Virus record (IMG/VR): IMGVR_UViG_3300027747_001761
Coordinates: 1-64,000 of that record
Length of the DNA: 64,000 nucleotides
From: a virus
Direction: 5' to 3' (one strand)
Shown piece after piece: positions 22,392-31,024 of the stretch. The position numbers were made by a program, and so were the translations under genes. The notes beneath the pieces were generated by a model, which had not been told where the DNA came from, did no database searches, and saw only the letters and a program-made list of their open reading frames with translations. The first letter of the stretch is position 1; the number at the start of each line of letters is the position of its first letter.

Positions 22392-23210
22392 ATGGAAAAA
22401 CACAAATTACTTTCATTAGTTAAGAAAACCGCAAACTACTTTGATGACTACTCATCACCTAACTCCGTATACCAATCTTTATGGAATGATAAACATTTCA
22501 AACCATTATTAGATAGAATGTCACCCGAAGATGTTATTTTTTATAGTTTCTTAATCCCTATTAATAATAAGGAACAAGATATTGACGAATCTTACGACAG
22601 AATTGAAACCAATATGTTTGCCGTTGAATTAATTGAAATTTATAACACTGAACCTGAAGTAGATTGTCCTAATTGTCATAACGGACACGAACCTTGCGAT
22701 AATTGTGATGGAACAGGTGAAACACAATGCGATAGATGTGATGGTAATGGTGAAGAGGATTGTGATTATTGTGGTGGTTCAGGTATGGATGAAAATGCTG
22801 GTGAAGAATGTGATATGTGTGAAGGTTCAGGAAGAATGACTTGTGGAAGATGTAATGGTAGTGGAGAAGAATCTTGTCAATATTGTGGTGGTGATGGTGA
22901 GACAAATTGTTACGAGTGTGACGCAACAGGAAATATATTTAGTGATGAACAAGTTGAGATTCAATATTTAGATTATATATCTTGGAGCCCTCGTTGGAAA
23001 GATTATTTCTTCAAAGCAAAACCTGACGAACAATTAGATGAAGAAGATACTAAAAACTTTGGGTTCAACTCTCAAACAATATTGTTGGGTATGTCTGAGG
23101 AAATTAGTGAAGAGTATTTAGGATATGAAAATGGTAACGTACTCTTGTATGTCGCTAAAGACACAAAACATTTAAATTTACAAAAAACAAACGAAAGAAT
23201 TTTACCTTAA
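22392..23210 (+). CDS. DnaJ-type zinc-finger protein without J domain
   Basis: Residues about 93-176 hold eight C-x-x-C units, most as CxxCxGxG (CDNCDGTGE, CDRCDGNGE, CDYCGGSG, CDMCEGSG, CGRCNGSG, CQYCGGDGE), twice the number in DnaJ. There is no HPD-type J domain; the flanks are acidic and unrelated. Such modules bind zinc and unfolded chains. It may act as a holdase or scaffold. The 3' end overlaps the convergent gene by 9 bases. Confidence 0.82.
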   Translation: MEKHKLLSLVKKTANYFDDYSSPNSVYQSLWNDKHFKPLLDRMSPEDVIFYSFLIPINNKEQDIDESYDRIETNMFAVELIEIYNTEPEVDCPNCHNGHEPCDNCDGTGETQCDRCDGNGEEDCDYCGGSGMDENAGEECDMCEGSGRMTCGRCNGSGEESCQYCGGDGETNCYECDATGNIFSDEQVEIQYLDYISWSPRWKDYFFKAKPDEQLDEEDTKNFGFNSQTILLGMSEEISEEYLGYENGNVLLYVAKDTKHLNLQKTNERILP

Positions 23211-23750
23211 CTGAGAACTACGATAATTGTCCAAATGTTGTGAGATTGCCTCATAAACTTTAGGTAAGTAAAATCTTCTTATCCACATACTGTATGATGC
23301 AAGATTATCAAATTTTTTATTCCACTCAATAGAAGTGTAAGATTGATTATTATCCAAATCATTAGGACTTAATAAAATACCATTATTATTTGAATCCACC
23401 GCCTTATATAATTCAGTGTCAACGGGAATATTACTATGACCATCCCAAAATGGTGTTGCCATACTAGATGTTGTTTCATCATTATAATCATCATAATAAT
23501 CACCACTCCAATCACAATCCCAATTAACCACACCACTAAATCCATCATAACTTAATTGACAATTTTTATACTTCATAGGGAATAATTTTTCCCTAAATAA
23601 ATAACTAAGAATATTATTTGCCATTTCAAAATCTATTTGACAATCACTTTTTTGTATTAACTCCATAGTAGTTAAACCCAACAGTGACTTAGCTTCATCA
23701 AATCCTTCTTTTTCAATTAAATTTTGCAACCAACTTTCAAATTTTCCCAT
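23202..23750 (-). CDS. Hypothetical protein, 182 aa
   Basis: Starts MGKFESWLQNLIEKEGFDEA with an N-terminal helical part (LLGLTTMELIQKSDCQIDFE) and an acidic aromatic centre (CDWSGDYYDDYNDE). No tag or known domain. Divergent from the gene at 23793, the two sharing a short region with late motifs in both directions. Confidence 0.7.
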   Translation of the reverse strand: MGKFESWLQNLIEKEGFDEAKSLLGLTTMELIQKSDCQIDFEMANNILSYLFREKLFPMKYKNCQLSYDGFSGVVNWDCDWSGDYYDDYNDETTSSMATPFWDGHSNIPVDTELYKAVDSNNNGILLSPNDLDNNQSYTSIEWNKKFDNLASYSMWIRRFYLPKVYEAISQHLDNYRSSQLR

Positions 23751-23770
23751 AAACTATATTCATTATTTAT

Positions 23771-23778
23771 ATAAATAT
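23771..23778 (-). promoter_or_regulatory. Late-type promoter motif ATATTTAT
   Basis: 20 bases upstream of the ATG at 23750. Confidence 0.42.
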
Positions 23779-23780
23779 AT

Positions 23781-23788
23781 ATATTTAT
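23781..23788 (+). promoter_or_regulatory. Late-type promoter motif ATATTTAT
   Basis: Ends 4 bases before the ATG at 23793. Confidence 0.58.
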
Positions 23789-23792
23789 TGTT

Positions 23793-24452
23793 ATGAACAA
23801 AGATAAATTATTACGACTATTCCTTAAAGACATTAACCCTCCGGTTAATGTTAATGGATTAATATTACACGCCCAACTTAAATCGGATGACTATATTGAA
23901 TGGAAAATTGAAAATCCTAATGATTTATCTTATAGTAATTTCGTTGTTGATGGTCACCTTGAGGAAATGTTTTATAATTTTATGGTAATGACCGGAACCA
24001 AAGATTTACCAGCGTGGGGTTCAGACATTTACGAAAAATATTGTAGAGTGGGAAATGTAAGATACTTTTATATTAACCAAGAATTAAGAGATGAAATTAA
24101 TAATAAATGTAATAATTTCACATCAATTGAGTTATATGATGATGGAAAACTTGATTCGGAATGTTATGTTATGAATTGGGATATTGGTTATGAAGATTCT
24201 GAAATGTTTAATTTTTACTTATCATTAGAATTAACCAACCCAAAAATTGATGGTGTAGATGTTGATGATGATACACTCTACGATTTTATTCAGAATTTTA
24301 CTTATAATGACACTGCTCAAGAACAAGAGTTAGATGCTGTTTGGCACATTGTATCATTAATAATTGACAATAAAAATATGTATGATAATACCTATATGTA
24401 TTCAAATGCTGTTATTGGATACTTTGACCAATTTGGAAATGGTTTGACTTAA
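23793..24452 (+). CDS. Hypothetical acidic protein, 219 aa
   Basis: MNKDKLLRLFLKDINPPVNV is a short amphipathic start that only loosely recalls the tags. The body is acidic (GVDVDDDTLYDFIQN, LDAVWHIVSLIIDN). No domain recognised. Its end overlaps the convergent gene 24449-24817 by 4 bases. Confidence 0.7.
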   Translation: MNKDKLLRLFLKDINPPVNVNGLILHAQLKSDDYIEWKIENPNDLSYSNFVVDGHLEEMFYNFMVMTGTKDLPAWGSDIYEKYCRVGNVRYFYINQELRDEINNKCNNFTSIELYDDGKLDSECYVMNWDIGYEDSEMFNFYLSLELTNPKIDGVDVDDDTLYDFIQNFTYNDTAQEQELDAVWHIVSLIIDNKNMYDNTYMYSNAVIGYFDQFGNGLT

Positions 24453-24817
24453 TAAGAAAAATCAACATCAAGGCAAACATTTGAAAACCACATTTCAATT
24501 TCATCAAGAATTGAATCTTTAATATCATCTTCAACCCAACTTGGCAAATCTGAAACATATTTCAAATAATCCCAATCACCTTCAAAACCAACCTTTATTT
24601 CAATTGGTTCAAGATATATGGTTCCACTATATTTACAACTTTTATATTTTTCGGTCTCCCAAAGGGCAACTTTACCAATCTTATAAGTTACAGACCAATC
24701 CGCATAATCATCATCAGCAGATGAATAAGGCATACTATATTGACCTTCTTTAGTTATAACCTCATCAAACAATTTAATGATGTTCTTTTTAATTAATCCT
24801 ATTTTTCTATCTTCCAT
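24449..24817 (-). CDS. Hypothetical protein, 122 aa
   Basis: Starts MEDRKIGLIKKNIIKLFDEV, helix then a beta-rich body (ADWSVTYKIGKVALWETE, SGTIYLEPIEIKVGFEGDWD). No family recognised. Its ATG shares a base with the previous stop at 24817, so it is coupled to that gene. Confidence 0.7.
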   Translation of the reverse strand: MEDRKIGLIKKNIIKLFDEVITKEGQYSMPYSSADDDYADWSVTYKIGKVALWETEKYKSCKYSGTIYLEPIEIKVGFEGDWDYLKYVSDLPSWVEDDIKDSILDEIEMWFSNVCLDVDFSY

Positions 24818-25851
24818 TATACATAGTCAGGAAAAAACTCATTTATGTATTTATCCACCAAACTACTACTCGGATAATCCGGAATTCTAAAATCAAGCCA
24901 AGACTCATCACCATTATCCATAAAAGTATTCATCATATTTACCCAAGTAGTAACATAATCAAGGTTATTAGCGTAATATCCCCAATTACCAGTATCCGCA
25001 ACATATTTGCTAATAGAATTAAAAACCTCATTTGGATTAAATTTTAATACATAATGTTCAATAAGTTTGTTAGGATTATAATTGGACGGAATTGATTCCC
25101 ACTTAGCCGTTTTCATATCAAAGAATGTTTCCAACTCATTTGTCACAGAATTATATACTTCAGTTTCATACGCACTATTATAAGCATTTGAGTGAATACC
25201 ATATAAGTCACCCGATAAATCACCCAAATAATCGTTATCTATTAAATACATAAACGATTCCTCATCACCAATTACATCACCCACATTTTCAGGTGTTAAA
25301 TTAAAAATACCATCTTCAGAATAATTGTTAAATAAATCAGGTGTTAAATCATCAATCTCAATTTTCAAATTGGTTAATACATCTAACATATGTTTTTTTA
25401 ATAGTTCAATATTTGCAGGGTTCAATTCTTCAATAACATCTCTATATACATCATCGGTTGTGTTACCCCATCTATCCCACATATCATCTTCACCCAATAC
25501 TATTTTGGCAACATCTCTAGCAGAAGTATCACGACCACCACCATAAAATAACTCAGCTAAATCCTCTCTATCTTTAACATATAAATAATATCCATCATCT
25601 TTAGTCACAATATCATCTAACTTAGAAACACAAACTCTAAGTGTTTCTTTATCTTTTAAGACATTTAAATTAAAATTTAATATCTCCAATTGATAATCAC
25701 TTAATTCATCATCAAAAGGGTCAATATCATCTAATATGTTTTGTTTTTGGAAGAAGGTAAGTATTTGTCCCATACTACCAAAGATTTTTAATAAATCTTC
25801 CATTTCTCCATTATTAAATTCGTCTATGTATTCTTGTAATTGTGGTTTCAT
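24817..25851 (-). CDS. Hypothetical acidic protein, 344 aa
   Basis: Starts MKPQLQEYIDEFNNGEMEDL. Many short acidic segments (FDDELSDYQLEILNFNLN, GEDDMWDRWGNTTDDVYR) and an aromatic C-terminal region ending FPDYV. No domain recognised. It lies between two co-directional genes, the upstream one tagged. Confidence 0.7.
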   Translation of the reverse strand: MKPQLQEYIDEFNNGEMEDLLKIFGSMGQILTFFQKQNILDDIDPFDDELSDYQLEILNFNLNVLKDKETLRVCVSKLDDIVTKDDGYYLYVKDREDLAELFYGGGRDTSARDVAKIVLGEDDMWDRWGNTTDDVYRDVIEELNPANIELLKKHMLDVLTNLKIEIDDLTPDLFNNYSEDGIFNLTPENVGDVIGDEESFMYLIDNDYLGDLSGDLYGIHSNAYNSAYETEVYNSVTNELETFFDMKTAKWESIPSNYNPNKLIEHYVLKFNPNEVFNSISKYVADTGNWGYYANNLDYVTTWVNMMNTFMDNGDESWLDFRIPDYPSSSLVDKYINEFFPDYV

Positions 25852-25853
25852 AA

Positions 25854-26372
25854 TTATTGTTGACTTATATATTCTGAATCAAAAATTATTTTAATCCCTG
25901 TTTTTGATGTTATGTTCTCTTTGAAATAATCGTTTATACCCCACTGAACCTCGTCACTAATTTCCCATCCGTAATCATCATCATTTAATGCGTCCTCTAA
26001 TGTTCTATTTTCATTGTTACCAAGAGTAACACTTCCACCTAAATCATTAACCTTAACACTAACAACTACATTGGGTTTTTTTTCATCCAATTCCCAATAA
26101 TCAATGTCATCCACCTCAAAAAAGAAATCATATCCACCATATTCATCTATATGATGTGGGTTCTGAAGTAATAAGGTTTTGGCAAGTTCTTTTGATTCTT
26201 CCTCACCTCTCCACTCAATTAAGTATTTGTAAGCTTCATCGTAACTAGTAATACCCTCTCTATTATCCAACTTAAACATATTGATAAATTGATTGTCAAT
26301 TTCACCCCCAAACTTATCAAAGTATTTGAATATAAAGTTCTTATATCTAGACTCCGTTATTATTAATTTCAT
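25854..26372 (-). CDS. Class C (ITE) tagged protein, 172 aa
   Basis: Tag MKLIITESRYKNFIFKYFDK. The body is larger than the ITE family norm and different: KYLIEWRGEEESKELAKTLL, VNDLGGSVTLGNN, DEVQWGINDYFKENI. The late motif is only partly conserved (CTATTTAT at 26404-26411). Leads the 26372-24449 group. Inferred virion cargo. Confidence 0.78.
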   Translation of the reverse strand: MKLIITESRYKNFIFKYFDKFGGEIDNQFINMFKLDNREGITSYDEAYKYLIEWRGEEESKELAKTLLLQNPHHIDEYGGYDFFFEVDDIDYWELDEKKPNVVVSVKVNDLGGSVTLGNNENRTLEDALNDDDYGWEISDEVQWGINDYFKENITSKTGIKIIFDSEYISQQ

Positions 26373-26425
26373 TCTTTTCTATGCAGTAATTTTAATTATA
26401 ATTATAAATAGTTAAAACTACAGAA

Positions 26426-26776
26426 ATGGCTCACCCACTTTTACATTCAAAATCATCCGCTAAAAAATTTGGTGGTATTCCGGAGGATTATATCCATTTA
26501 CATAATTGGTTAGACGAAACCAAAGCTTGGTATGGTCACTCATTACATAGAATGTGGAGACATCATTCTGAGGGTATATTTGAGATGGAACGACTCTTTG
26601 GTCAATCATTTCTGAATAGTGATGGAAAAATTGTTTACACTCGTTATGTGGGTGAACAACACGTTAAAGAAGATTGTTATAATTACTTGCCTAGTGCTAA
26701 AGAATGGATACAAGCAATAGAATCCAAAGAAAAACCGGTTTGGATGATACGGACATTAGATATTAATGTAGATTAA
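26426..26776 (+). CDS. DUF6915-like protein
   Basis: The sequence follows what I recall of this family: AHPLLHSKSSAKKFGGIPED start, HNWLDETKAWYGHSLHRMWR, HHSEGIFEMERLFG, NSDGKIVYTRYVGEQHVKED and a final PVWMI. The His-rich core (H-x-x-W, RHH, GEQH) suggests metal binding. Members occur in phages and bacteria with unknown function. Not tagged. Confidence 0.75.
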   Translation: MAHPLLHSKSSAKKFGGIPEDYIHLHNWLDETKAWYGHSLHRMWRHHSEGIFEMERLFGQSFLNSDGKIVYTRYVGEQHVKEDCYNYLPSAKEWIQAIESKEKPVWMIRTLDINVD

Positions 26777-26777
26777 C

Positions 26778-26785
26778 ATATTTAT
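26778..26785 (+). promoter_or_regulatory. Late-type promoter motif ATATTTAT
   Basis: 13 bases upstream of the ATG at 26799. Confidence 0.5.
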
Positions 26786-26798
26786 AATAAAAAGATTT

Positions 26799-27500
26799 AT
26801 GCAACCACAAGTTACACCGGAACAATTAAAATCATTAAAACTATTCGCAGTTTATCTACAATCATACGGAGCCGAAACAGCCACTAAAGAATACTTTATA
26901 GAAGGTTGTTCTATTGATTGGGAAGATGAAGAATTCCGCTCACCGCAGACAAACATATCTATAGAAACTTATGCAAAAATTGATGAGGTTCTTAAAGAAA
27001 TTGTTGAAACCAATGAACTAATAGAAAATGCAACCACAGATTGTGACCTTAGAGGACAATTAACACTTGAAATTGATTGTATTAAAAGAACATTAACCGC
27101 TCACGCAACTCAATGGGAATTTGAAAGTAGAGGATATGATTTCTCAAAAACTTTAAATGAAATTTCCGAAGATTATAGCGAAGAAACATATAATGAAGTC
27201 ATCAGATTATTTGAAGAAATTGGTCAGGATGGTGAAGGTGAAGAACAATTTAATGGTGGTGGTGATAGTGGAGCATTAGATGATTATATGAATATTAATG
27301 GGTCTCAAATACGTCTACCAAAACTTATTGAAGATATGTTATATAAATGGTTAGAAGAAACTGATATAGACTGGTACAACAATGAAGGTGGTCAAGGTAG
27401 TTTTATATTTAGACCAAGACATTCTGAAATTGTTTTAAATTTGGAACAGAACTACGAAGAAAATGTTGATGTCCCATTAAACTTTGAAATAAAATTTTAA
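26799..27500 (+). CDS. Hypothetical protein with GGQG sheet motif, 233 aa
   Basis: Starts MQPQVTPEQLKSLKLFAVYL. The first 150 residues are helical and acidic; the C-terminal 60 contain TDIDWYNNEGGQGSFIF followed by EIVLNLEQNYEENVDV, a two-strand motif also seen in DUF6878-type domains. Function unknown. Ends at a strong terminator. Confidence 0.7.
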   Translation: MQPQVTPEQLKSLKLFAVYLQSYGAETATKEYFIEGCSIDWEDEEFRSPQTNISIETYAKIDEVLKEIVETNELIENATTDCDLRGQLTLEIDCIKRTLTAHATQWEFESRGYDFSKTLNEISEDYSEETYNEVIRLFEEIGQDGEGEEQFNGGGDSGALDDYMNINGSQIRLPKLIEDMLYKWLEETDIDWYNNEGGQGSFIFRPRHSEIVLNLEQNYEENVDVPLNFEIKF

Positions 27501-27506
27501 AAATAC

Positions 27507-27537
27507 AAAATCCCCTGATTTCTCAAGGGATTTTTTT
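27507..27537 (+). terminator. Intrinsic terminator
   Basis: AAAATCCC / GGGATTTT stem with a 12-base loop and T7, directly after the stop at 27500. Confidence 0.8.
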
Positions 27538-27725
27538 ATAGTCAGGTTGGAAGTTCAATAAGTAAATTAAAAAGAGTTTTAAGTTTTGACAAATTAATTT
27601 TGAACTGCTGAGTGTTGAGGTTTGAGAACTTTATCATTATCAAAACGTCGAGGACTCTGTTAATAGTTTGTAGGTAATACGGAATAGTCCATATACATTA
27701 CATTATATTCCTCCCGGACACTGAA
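27538..27725. other. Intergenic, nothing recognised
   Basis: About 190 bases with no frame, promoter motif or stable hairpin that I can support. Confidence 0.4.
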
Positions 27726-27914
27726 CTATACTTTAGGAACCCCACACTCGAAACAAGTTTTAACAATGATGAAATATCCACCTTCATTATACAACTTCAA
27801 ATATTCCTCAGGGTTTTCCGGTTTAACATATTTGGTTGGTCTTAGATAAGTTCTCTCAACCGGTTTTTCTATATGACAAAAATCACATTCGTCAAATTCT
27901 ACATCTCCACTCAT
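27726..27914 (-). CDS. Small zinc-ribbon-like protein, 62 aa
   Basis: The start at 27914 gives MSGDVEFDECDFCHIEKPVE. Two C-x-x-C pairs (CDFC and CFEC) frame a 35-residue linker, a classic small zinc ribbon. Follows the coiled-coil gene by 1 base. Confidence 0.72.
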   Translation of the reverse strand: MSGDVEFDECDFCHIEKPVERTYLRPTKYVKPENPEEYLKLYNEGGYFIIVKTCFECGVPKV

Positions 27915-27915
27915 A

Positions 27916-28353
27916 TTATATTTCGGTGATTTGGTTATGGTAATCCAAAATATCTTGAATCTCTTCAATTTGGTTTTCCATATGTTTAACCATCTCGTCT
28001 CTTTCAACAATTGAGATTTCCGTCTCTTTCACTGCAGGTGTCTCACGATTTCTTGAGTAGTAATCCTGAACAATCCCCTCATTACAATCCAAGTTTTTGA
28101 TTCTTGCAATCATAGATTTTAATTCCGATAATCTAAAAATGTGGTGATATACCGACCCATTTGCTCTGTGGATGTTTGTTTTAAGTTCCACTAACTCATT
28201 ACTCTTTTGGTTAAGTAATTCCATTGATTCTTTAGCCGAGTATGGTCTAACATTACCAACCTCAACTGAGTTGTATGTCGCCACTTTGGCGTGCAAATCT
28301 TGAATCTCTTTAACCAATCGGTTTTTCTCTTTTAAAGCTTTCTTTATATTCAT
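27916..28353 (-). CDS. Coiled-coil hypothetical protein, 145 aa
   Basis: MNIKKALKEKNRLVKEIQDL begins two long helices (to about residue 90 and 115-145) with heptad-like spacing, separated by a DYYSRNRE linker. It resembles the antiparallel coiled coil of septation- or SMC-like small phage proteins. No catalytic motif. Confidence 0.7.
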   Translation of the reverse strand: MNIKKALKEKNRLVKEIQDLHAKVATYNSVEVGNVRPYSAKESMELLNQKSNELVELKTNIHRANGSVYHHIFRLSELKSMIARIKNLDCNEGIVQDYYSRNRETPAVKETEISIVERDEMVKHMENQIEEIQDILDYHNQITEI

Positions 28354-28411
28354 AATAAAATTGTTTTATTGTTTGTTTGTATAATATAATCTATTTTTTT
28401 CTAAAGTCAAA

Positions 28412-28750
28412 TTACCAAACCTCATATGCACAAGTTTTGAACTCACTACCCCTTAATTCTTTAATGGAGTCATCAATAGGTGTAACTATGTATTTTTGAA
28501 AATCATCCGGTTTCATTAAAACTCCTTCTACAAACCCAAATGTTTTAGCAATACCATTTATTACCGACACCATATTATCAATTTGATAATCATCAGGTAT
28601 TAAATTTGTTAAAACAATAAAATACTCTCTTGCATCAGGATATGACCAATGTAAATAAAAAAAACGATAGTCAGGGTGTCTCCTTAACTCAGGAAACTCC
28701 TTATACACCTCTTTTAAAATTAACTGTAATCGTTTAGGATATGGATTCAT
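28412..28750 (-). CDS. Hypothetical protein, 112 aa
   Basis: Starts MNPYPKRLQLILKEVYKEFP; central FFYLHWSYPDAREYFIVLTN and C-terminal KTCAYEVW. The ATG is 4 bases after a TATCTTTG box, making a leaderless early mRNA likely. No family recognised. Confidence 0.7.
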   Translation of the reverse strand: MNPYPKRLQLILKEVYKEFPELRRHPDYRFFYLHWSYPDAREYFIVLTNLIPDDYQIDNMVSVINGIAKTFGFVEGVLMKPDDFQKYIVTPIDDSIKELRGSEFKTCAYEVW

Positions 28751-28753
28751 ACG

Positions 28754-28808
28754 ACAAAGATAATACTTTATTTTATATAAACAAAAAAAAGGAACTAAAT
28801 GTTCCTTT
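28754..28808. repeat. 55-bp direct repeat, copy 1
   Basis: Perfect match to 29581-29635. It contains the host-type promoter and a terminator hairpin; a weaker third copy is at about 32970-33006. Confidence 0.95.
28755..28785 (-). promoter_or_regulatory. Host-type promoter TTTG-19-TATCTTTG
   Basis: -7 box 28755-28762, 4 bases from the ATG at 28750; -33 at 28782-28785, next to the terminator. Confidence 0.8.
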
Positions 28809-28810
28809 TT
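28786..28810 (-). terminator. Intrinsic terminator
   Basis: AAAAAGGAAC / GTTCCTTTTT stem; ends the gene at 28820 and immediately precedes the next promoter. Confidence 0.82.
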
Positions 28811-28819
28811 TAAAATGAA

Positions 28820-29560
28820 TTACATTATGTATTCCAAAACCCATTTACCATCCCACTTTTTGACTTGAGATTTAGGAACCCAAAATTCCATTTCACCAAT
28901 CTCATCAACTCTTCTCAAGTAATCCTCACGGAATCTCTCAGCTTGACTTCTATCAGTGATGTAAGAGATTTTCATATTTTTAGCACAAGTTTTTCCAACT
29001 CCTGTTAACATTGAAAACTCATCAGTCAATCTTTTAGCACAACACCCACAAACTTTACTTCTACCCTTTGTCATTTTTCCTGAGAACTTGAACGCCTTTG
29101 GAGAAACCGCCAACAACTTAGTAATGTCAATAACCATTGGGTTAAATTCCAATCCGTAAGTTTCTTTCATTTGTTGACCAATTTTACGACCAACAGTTAT
29201 GGTATCACCCGGAGTAGGAATTTTAAAATTACGAGTGTTCTCTTTATCGTTGTCCTTTTGGATTTGAGTTAAAGTAGCGTTTACTTGTTTATCAGACAAT
29301 GTTCCGTATTTAAGTAACTTACCTTTGATTTCGTTGATGAAATTATTTGGACCATCATACTTAGCAATCTTTTGTAAGTTTTCAGACATTGTTTCAACAT
29401 TAACTGTTTGAACACCTTTCAACGCTTTCTCAGCAGATTCAAGTTGTTTTGGAGTTAATGAACCCCATCTTTCTAAAGATGATTTAAGATTTAATAAGAA
29501 TTTGTTAGAACCTTGATAATTTCTAACTCTTGAAGCGGTAGTAGTAGTGGTAGTTGTCAT
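28820..29560 (-). CDS. Two-repeat protein with Cys cluster, 246 aa
   Basis: The start at 29560 gives MTTTTTTTASRVRNYQGSNK; a longer frame would begin inside the promoter box. Two similar helical units (NKFLLNLKSSLERWGSLTPKQ and NNFINEIKGKLLKYGTLSDKQ) are followed by a basic segment and VCGCCAKRLTDE...GKTCAKN, four cysteines fit for zinc. The G-x-L-[ST]-x-K-Q repeat is common in phage proteins that I cannot name. Early promoter suggests a DNA- or RNA-related role. Confidence 0.75.
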   Translation of the reverse strand: MTTTTTTTASRVRNYQGSNKFLLNLKSSLERWGSLTPKQLESAEKALKGVQTVNVETMSENLQKIAKYDGPNNFINEIKGKLLKYGTLSDKQVNATLTQIQKDNDKENTRNFKIPTPGDTITVGRKIGQQMKETYGLEFNPMVIDITKLLAVSPKAFKFSGKMTKGRSKVCGCCAKRLTDEFSMLTGVGKTCAKNMKISYITDRSQAERFREDYLRRVDEIGEMEFWVPKSQVKKWDGKWVLEYIM

Positions 29561-29581
29561 AATATATCTGTTTTGTGAGTA

Positions 29582-29612
29582 CAAAGATAATACTTTATTT
29601 TATATAAACAAA
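29582..29612 (-). promoter_or_regulatory. Host-type promoter TTTG-19-TATCTTTG
   Basis: -7 box 29582-29589, -33 29609-29612; leader about 15-20 bases to the ATG at 29560. Confidence 0.78.
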
Positions 29613-29614
29613 AA

Positions 29615-29635
29615 AAAGGAACTAAATGTTCCTTT
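29615..29635 (-). terminator. Intrinsic terminator
   Basis: AAAGGAAC / GTTCCTTT; ends the tagged gene at 29634, overlapping its stop codon. Confidence 0.78.
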
Positions 29636-30557
29636 AATTTAATAATTCTATTTCTGTGTTACTATCCGTTAAGTAGGATGGATAAGTTCTTAGTATGTCC
29701 TGTTTAATTGTTTTCATAATACCATCTAATAGTTCGGGGTTGTCTCTAAAGTTGGAATCCGGAATCATTTTTCTATCAATCATTTTACCAGCTTTAAGAA
29801 CTTGAATAGATAATTTAATCTTACCATCAACTTCTTCAACATCTTTAATCATAAAATTAACTCTATGAGCATTGTCTCCCCAACCTCCACTAATTAATTT
29901 TGATTGATTGGTTACTTTATCTTTACGACTAACAAAGTTTGAAATTCTATCTGTATTAACTCGTTCAAGATTATAACGACCATCTATAAGACGTTCCATC
30001 TCACCTTTAGTCACACTTACAACATCTGATTTTAAATTTGAATCATATTTAACAGGATTCACCTGACTCATTTGTTTTCTAGTTGAGGGTGAATAAGTAT
30101 CTAATGTTCTATACCATTGGTCATTAATAAATAAAAACACAGGATAGTATCCGTATGATTTAATTTCGTAATACCAATCATTGTTATTATTCACATTCCA
30201 CTGTCCTTCAACATTTGACCCCTTAAACGGCATCTTAGCTGTTGCATACTCATAAGCAGTATTGTTAGTAACCTTTCTTTGTTTGAATTGTCTGTAGTCC
30301 TTAAAGTTTTCTTTTGTTAGGTTCTCGTAATCACCATCTGGTCTAAAGTTAGCCGTGTATATTTCATAATACATTGTTGCCTCATTTATTGGCATTCCAA
30401 AGTATCTTAACATTTCTTTAATAAACTTAATCATCTCGTTTTTAGTACCAGCGTTTTGTTTATTGTCGTTAATGTATTTGAACAACAAAATCTCCTTCTT
30501 ATTTAAGACAGGAGACTCTTGTTCTTCTTTTAATATACGTTTAATTAATTCTTTCAT
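29634..30557 (-). CDS. Class B tagged protein, 307 aa
   Basis: The tag MKELIKRILKEEQES ends I-L-K-E. The body has a helical first part (KEILLFKYINDN, MIKFIKEMLRYFG), a Trp/Tyr-rich middle (GQWNVNNNNDWYYEIKSYGY) and a beta-rich end (KLSIQVLKAGKMIDRKMI). No domain recognised. Third gene of the tagged 31345 operon, which also encodes a Dps-like protein. Confidence 0.78.
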   Translation of the reverse strand: MKELIKRILKEEQESPVLNKKEILLFKYINDNKQNAGTKNEMIKFIKEMLRYFGMPINEATMYYEIYTANFRPDGDYENLTKENFKDYRQFKQRKVTNNTAYEYATAKMPFKGSNVEGQWNVNNNNDWYYEIKSYGYYPVFLFINDQWYRTLDTYSPSTRKQMSQVNPVKYDSNLKSDVVSVTKGEMERLIDGRYNLERVNTDRISNFVSRKDKVTNQSKLISGGWGDNAHRVNFMIKDVEEVDGKIKLSIQVLKAGKMIDRKMIPDSNFRDNPELLDGIMKTIKQDILRTYPSYLTDSNTEIELLN

Positions 30558-30558
30558 T

Positions 30559-31023
30559 TTATTTTAAGAATCTCAATTTGTATAATGTAGAATAAAGTAA
30601 TTCTTGGATTGTATCAATTTGATTTTGAATATATGATTCTTTAACACTTTTTCTATCTTTCTCAATAGCCAAGTCTAAAGCTTTAAAATATGAAATTAAT
30701 TGTTCAACATTTTTATAATCTTCAAGTTTAATTGTGTCATATCCGGTAATAATGTTGTGTTTTCCTTGATAACTTTCTACTAAACCGTCAGTTAAATCAC
30801 CAATACCTTCATAAAATCCACCCAAAGCCATATGTTCAGCAAAAGATGATTGTGACTTTGTTTGCCAATGAAAAATGTGAACCTGAATTCTTGAATGAAG
30901 TAATTTAGAAACCAATTTATTGATATTACTTGTTTCAGTTTTTTCTTCTTTTTTAGTTTCCGATTCTTCTTGTTCTCTTAAAAACATATTTCTTTTTTTG
31001 AATTGCATTAAATTTTTTTCCAT
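30559..31023 (-). CDS. Tagged Dps/ferritin-like protein (DUF5856-like)
   Basis: After a tag-like start (MQFKKRNMFLREQEES) and an acidic linker, residues 35-154 read as a ferritin-like four-helix protein: LLHSRIQVHIFHWQTKSQSS, EHMALGGFYEGIGDLTDGLV, YQGKHNI. The H-x-x-H...E pattern matches DUF5856, which I recall from phages. Ferroxidase activity cannot be judged. Packaging of a Dps-like protein with phage DNA would be novel. Confidence 0.75.
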   Translation of the reverse strand: MEKNLMQFKKRNMFLREQEESETKKEEKTETSNINKLVSKLLHSRIQVHIFHWQTKSQSSFAEHMALGGFYEGIGDLTDGLVESYQGKHNIITGYDTIKLEDYKNVEQLISYFKALDLAIEKDRKSVKESYIQNQIDTIQELLYSTLYKLRFLK

Positions 31024-31024
31024 T

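Larger units (their letters stand above)
29581..29635. repeat. 55-bp direct repeat, copy 2
   Basis: Perfect match to 28754-28808, 827 bases away. Confidence 0.95.

Noticed and set aside
22669-22926. Long minus-strand frame rich in His and Tyr
   Set aside because: It is the reverse-strand shadow of the repeated Cys/Gly codons of the zinc-finger gene.
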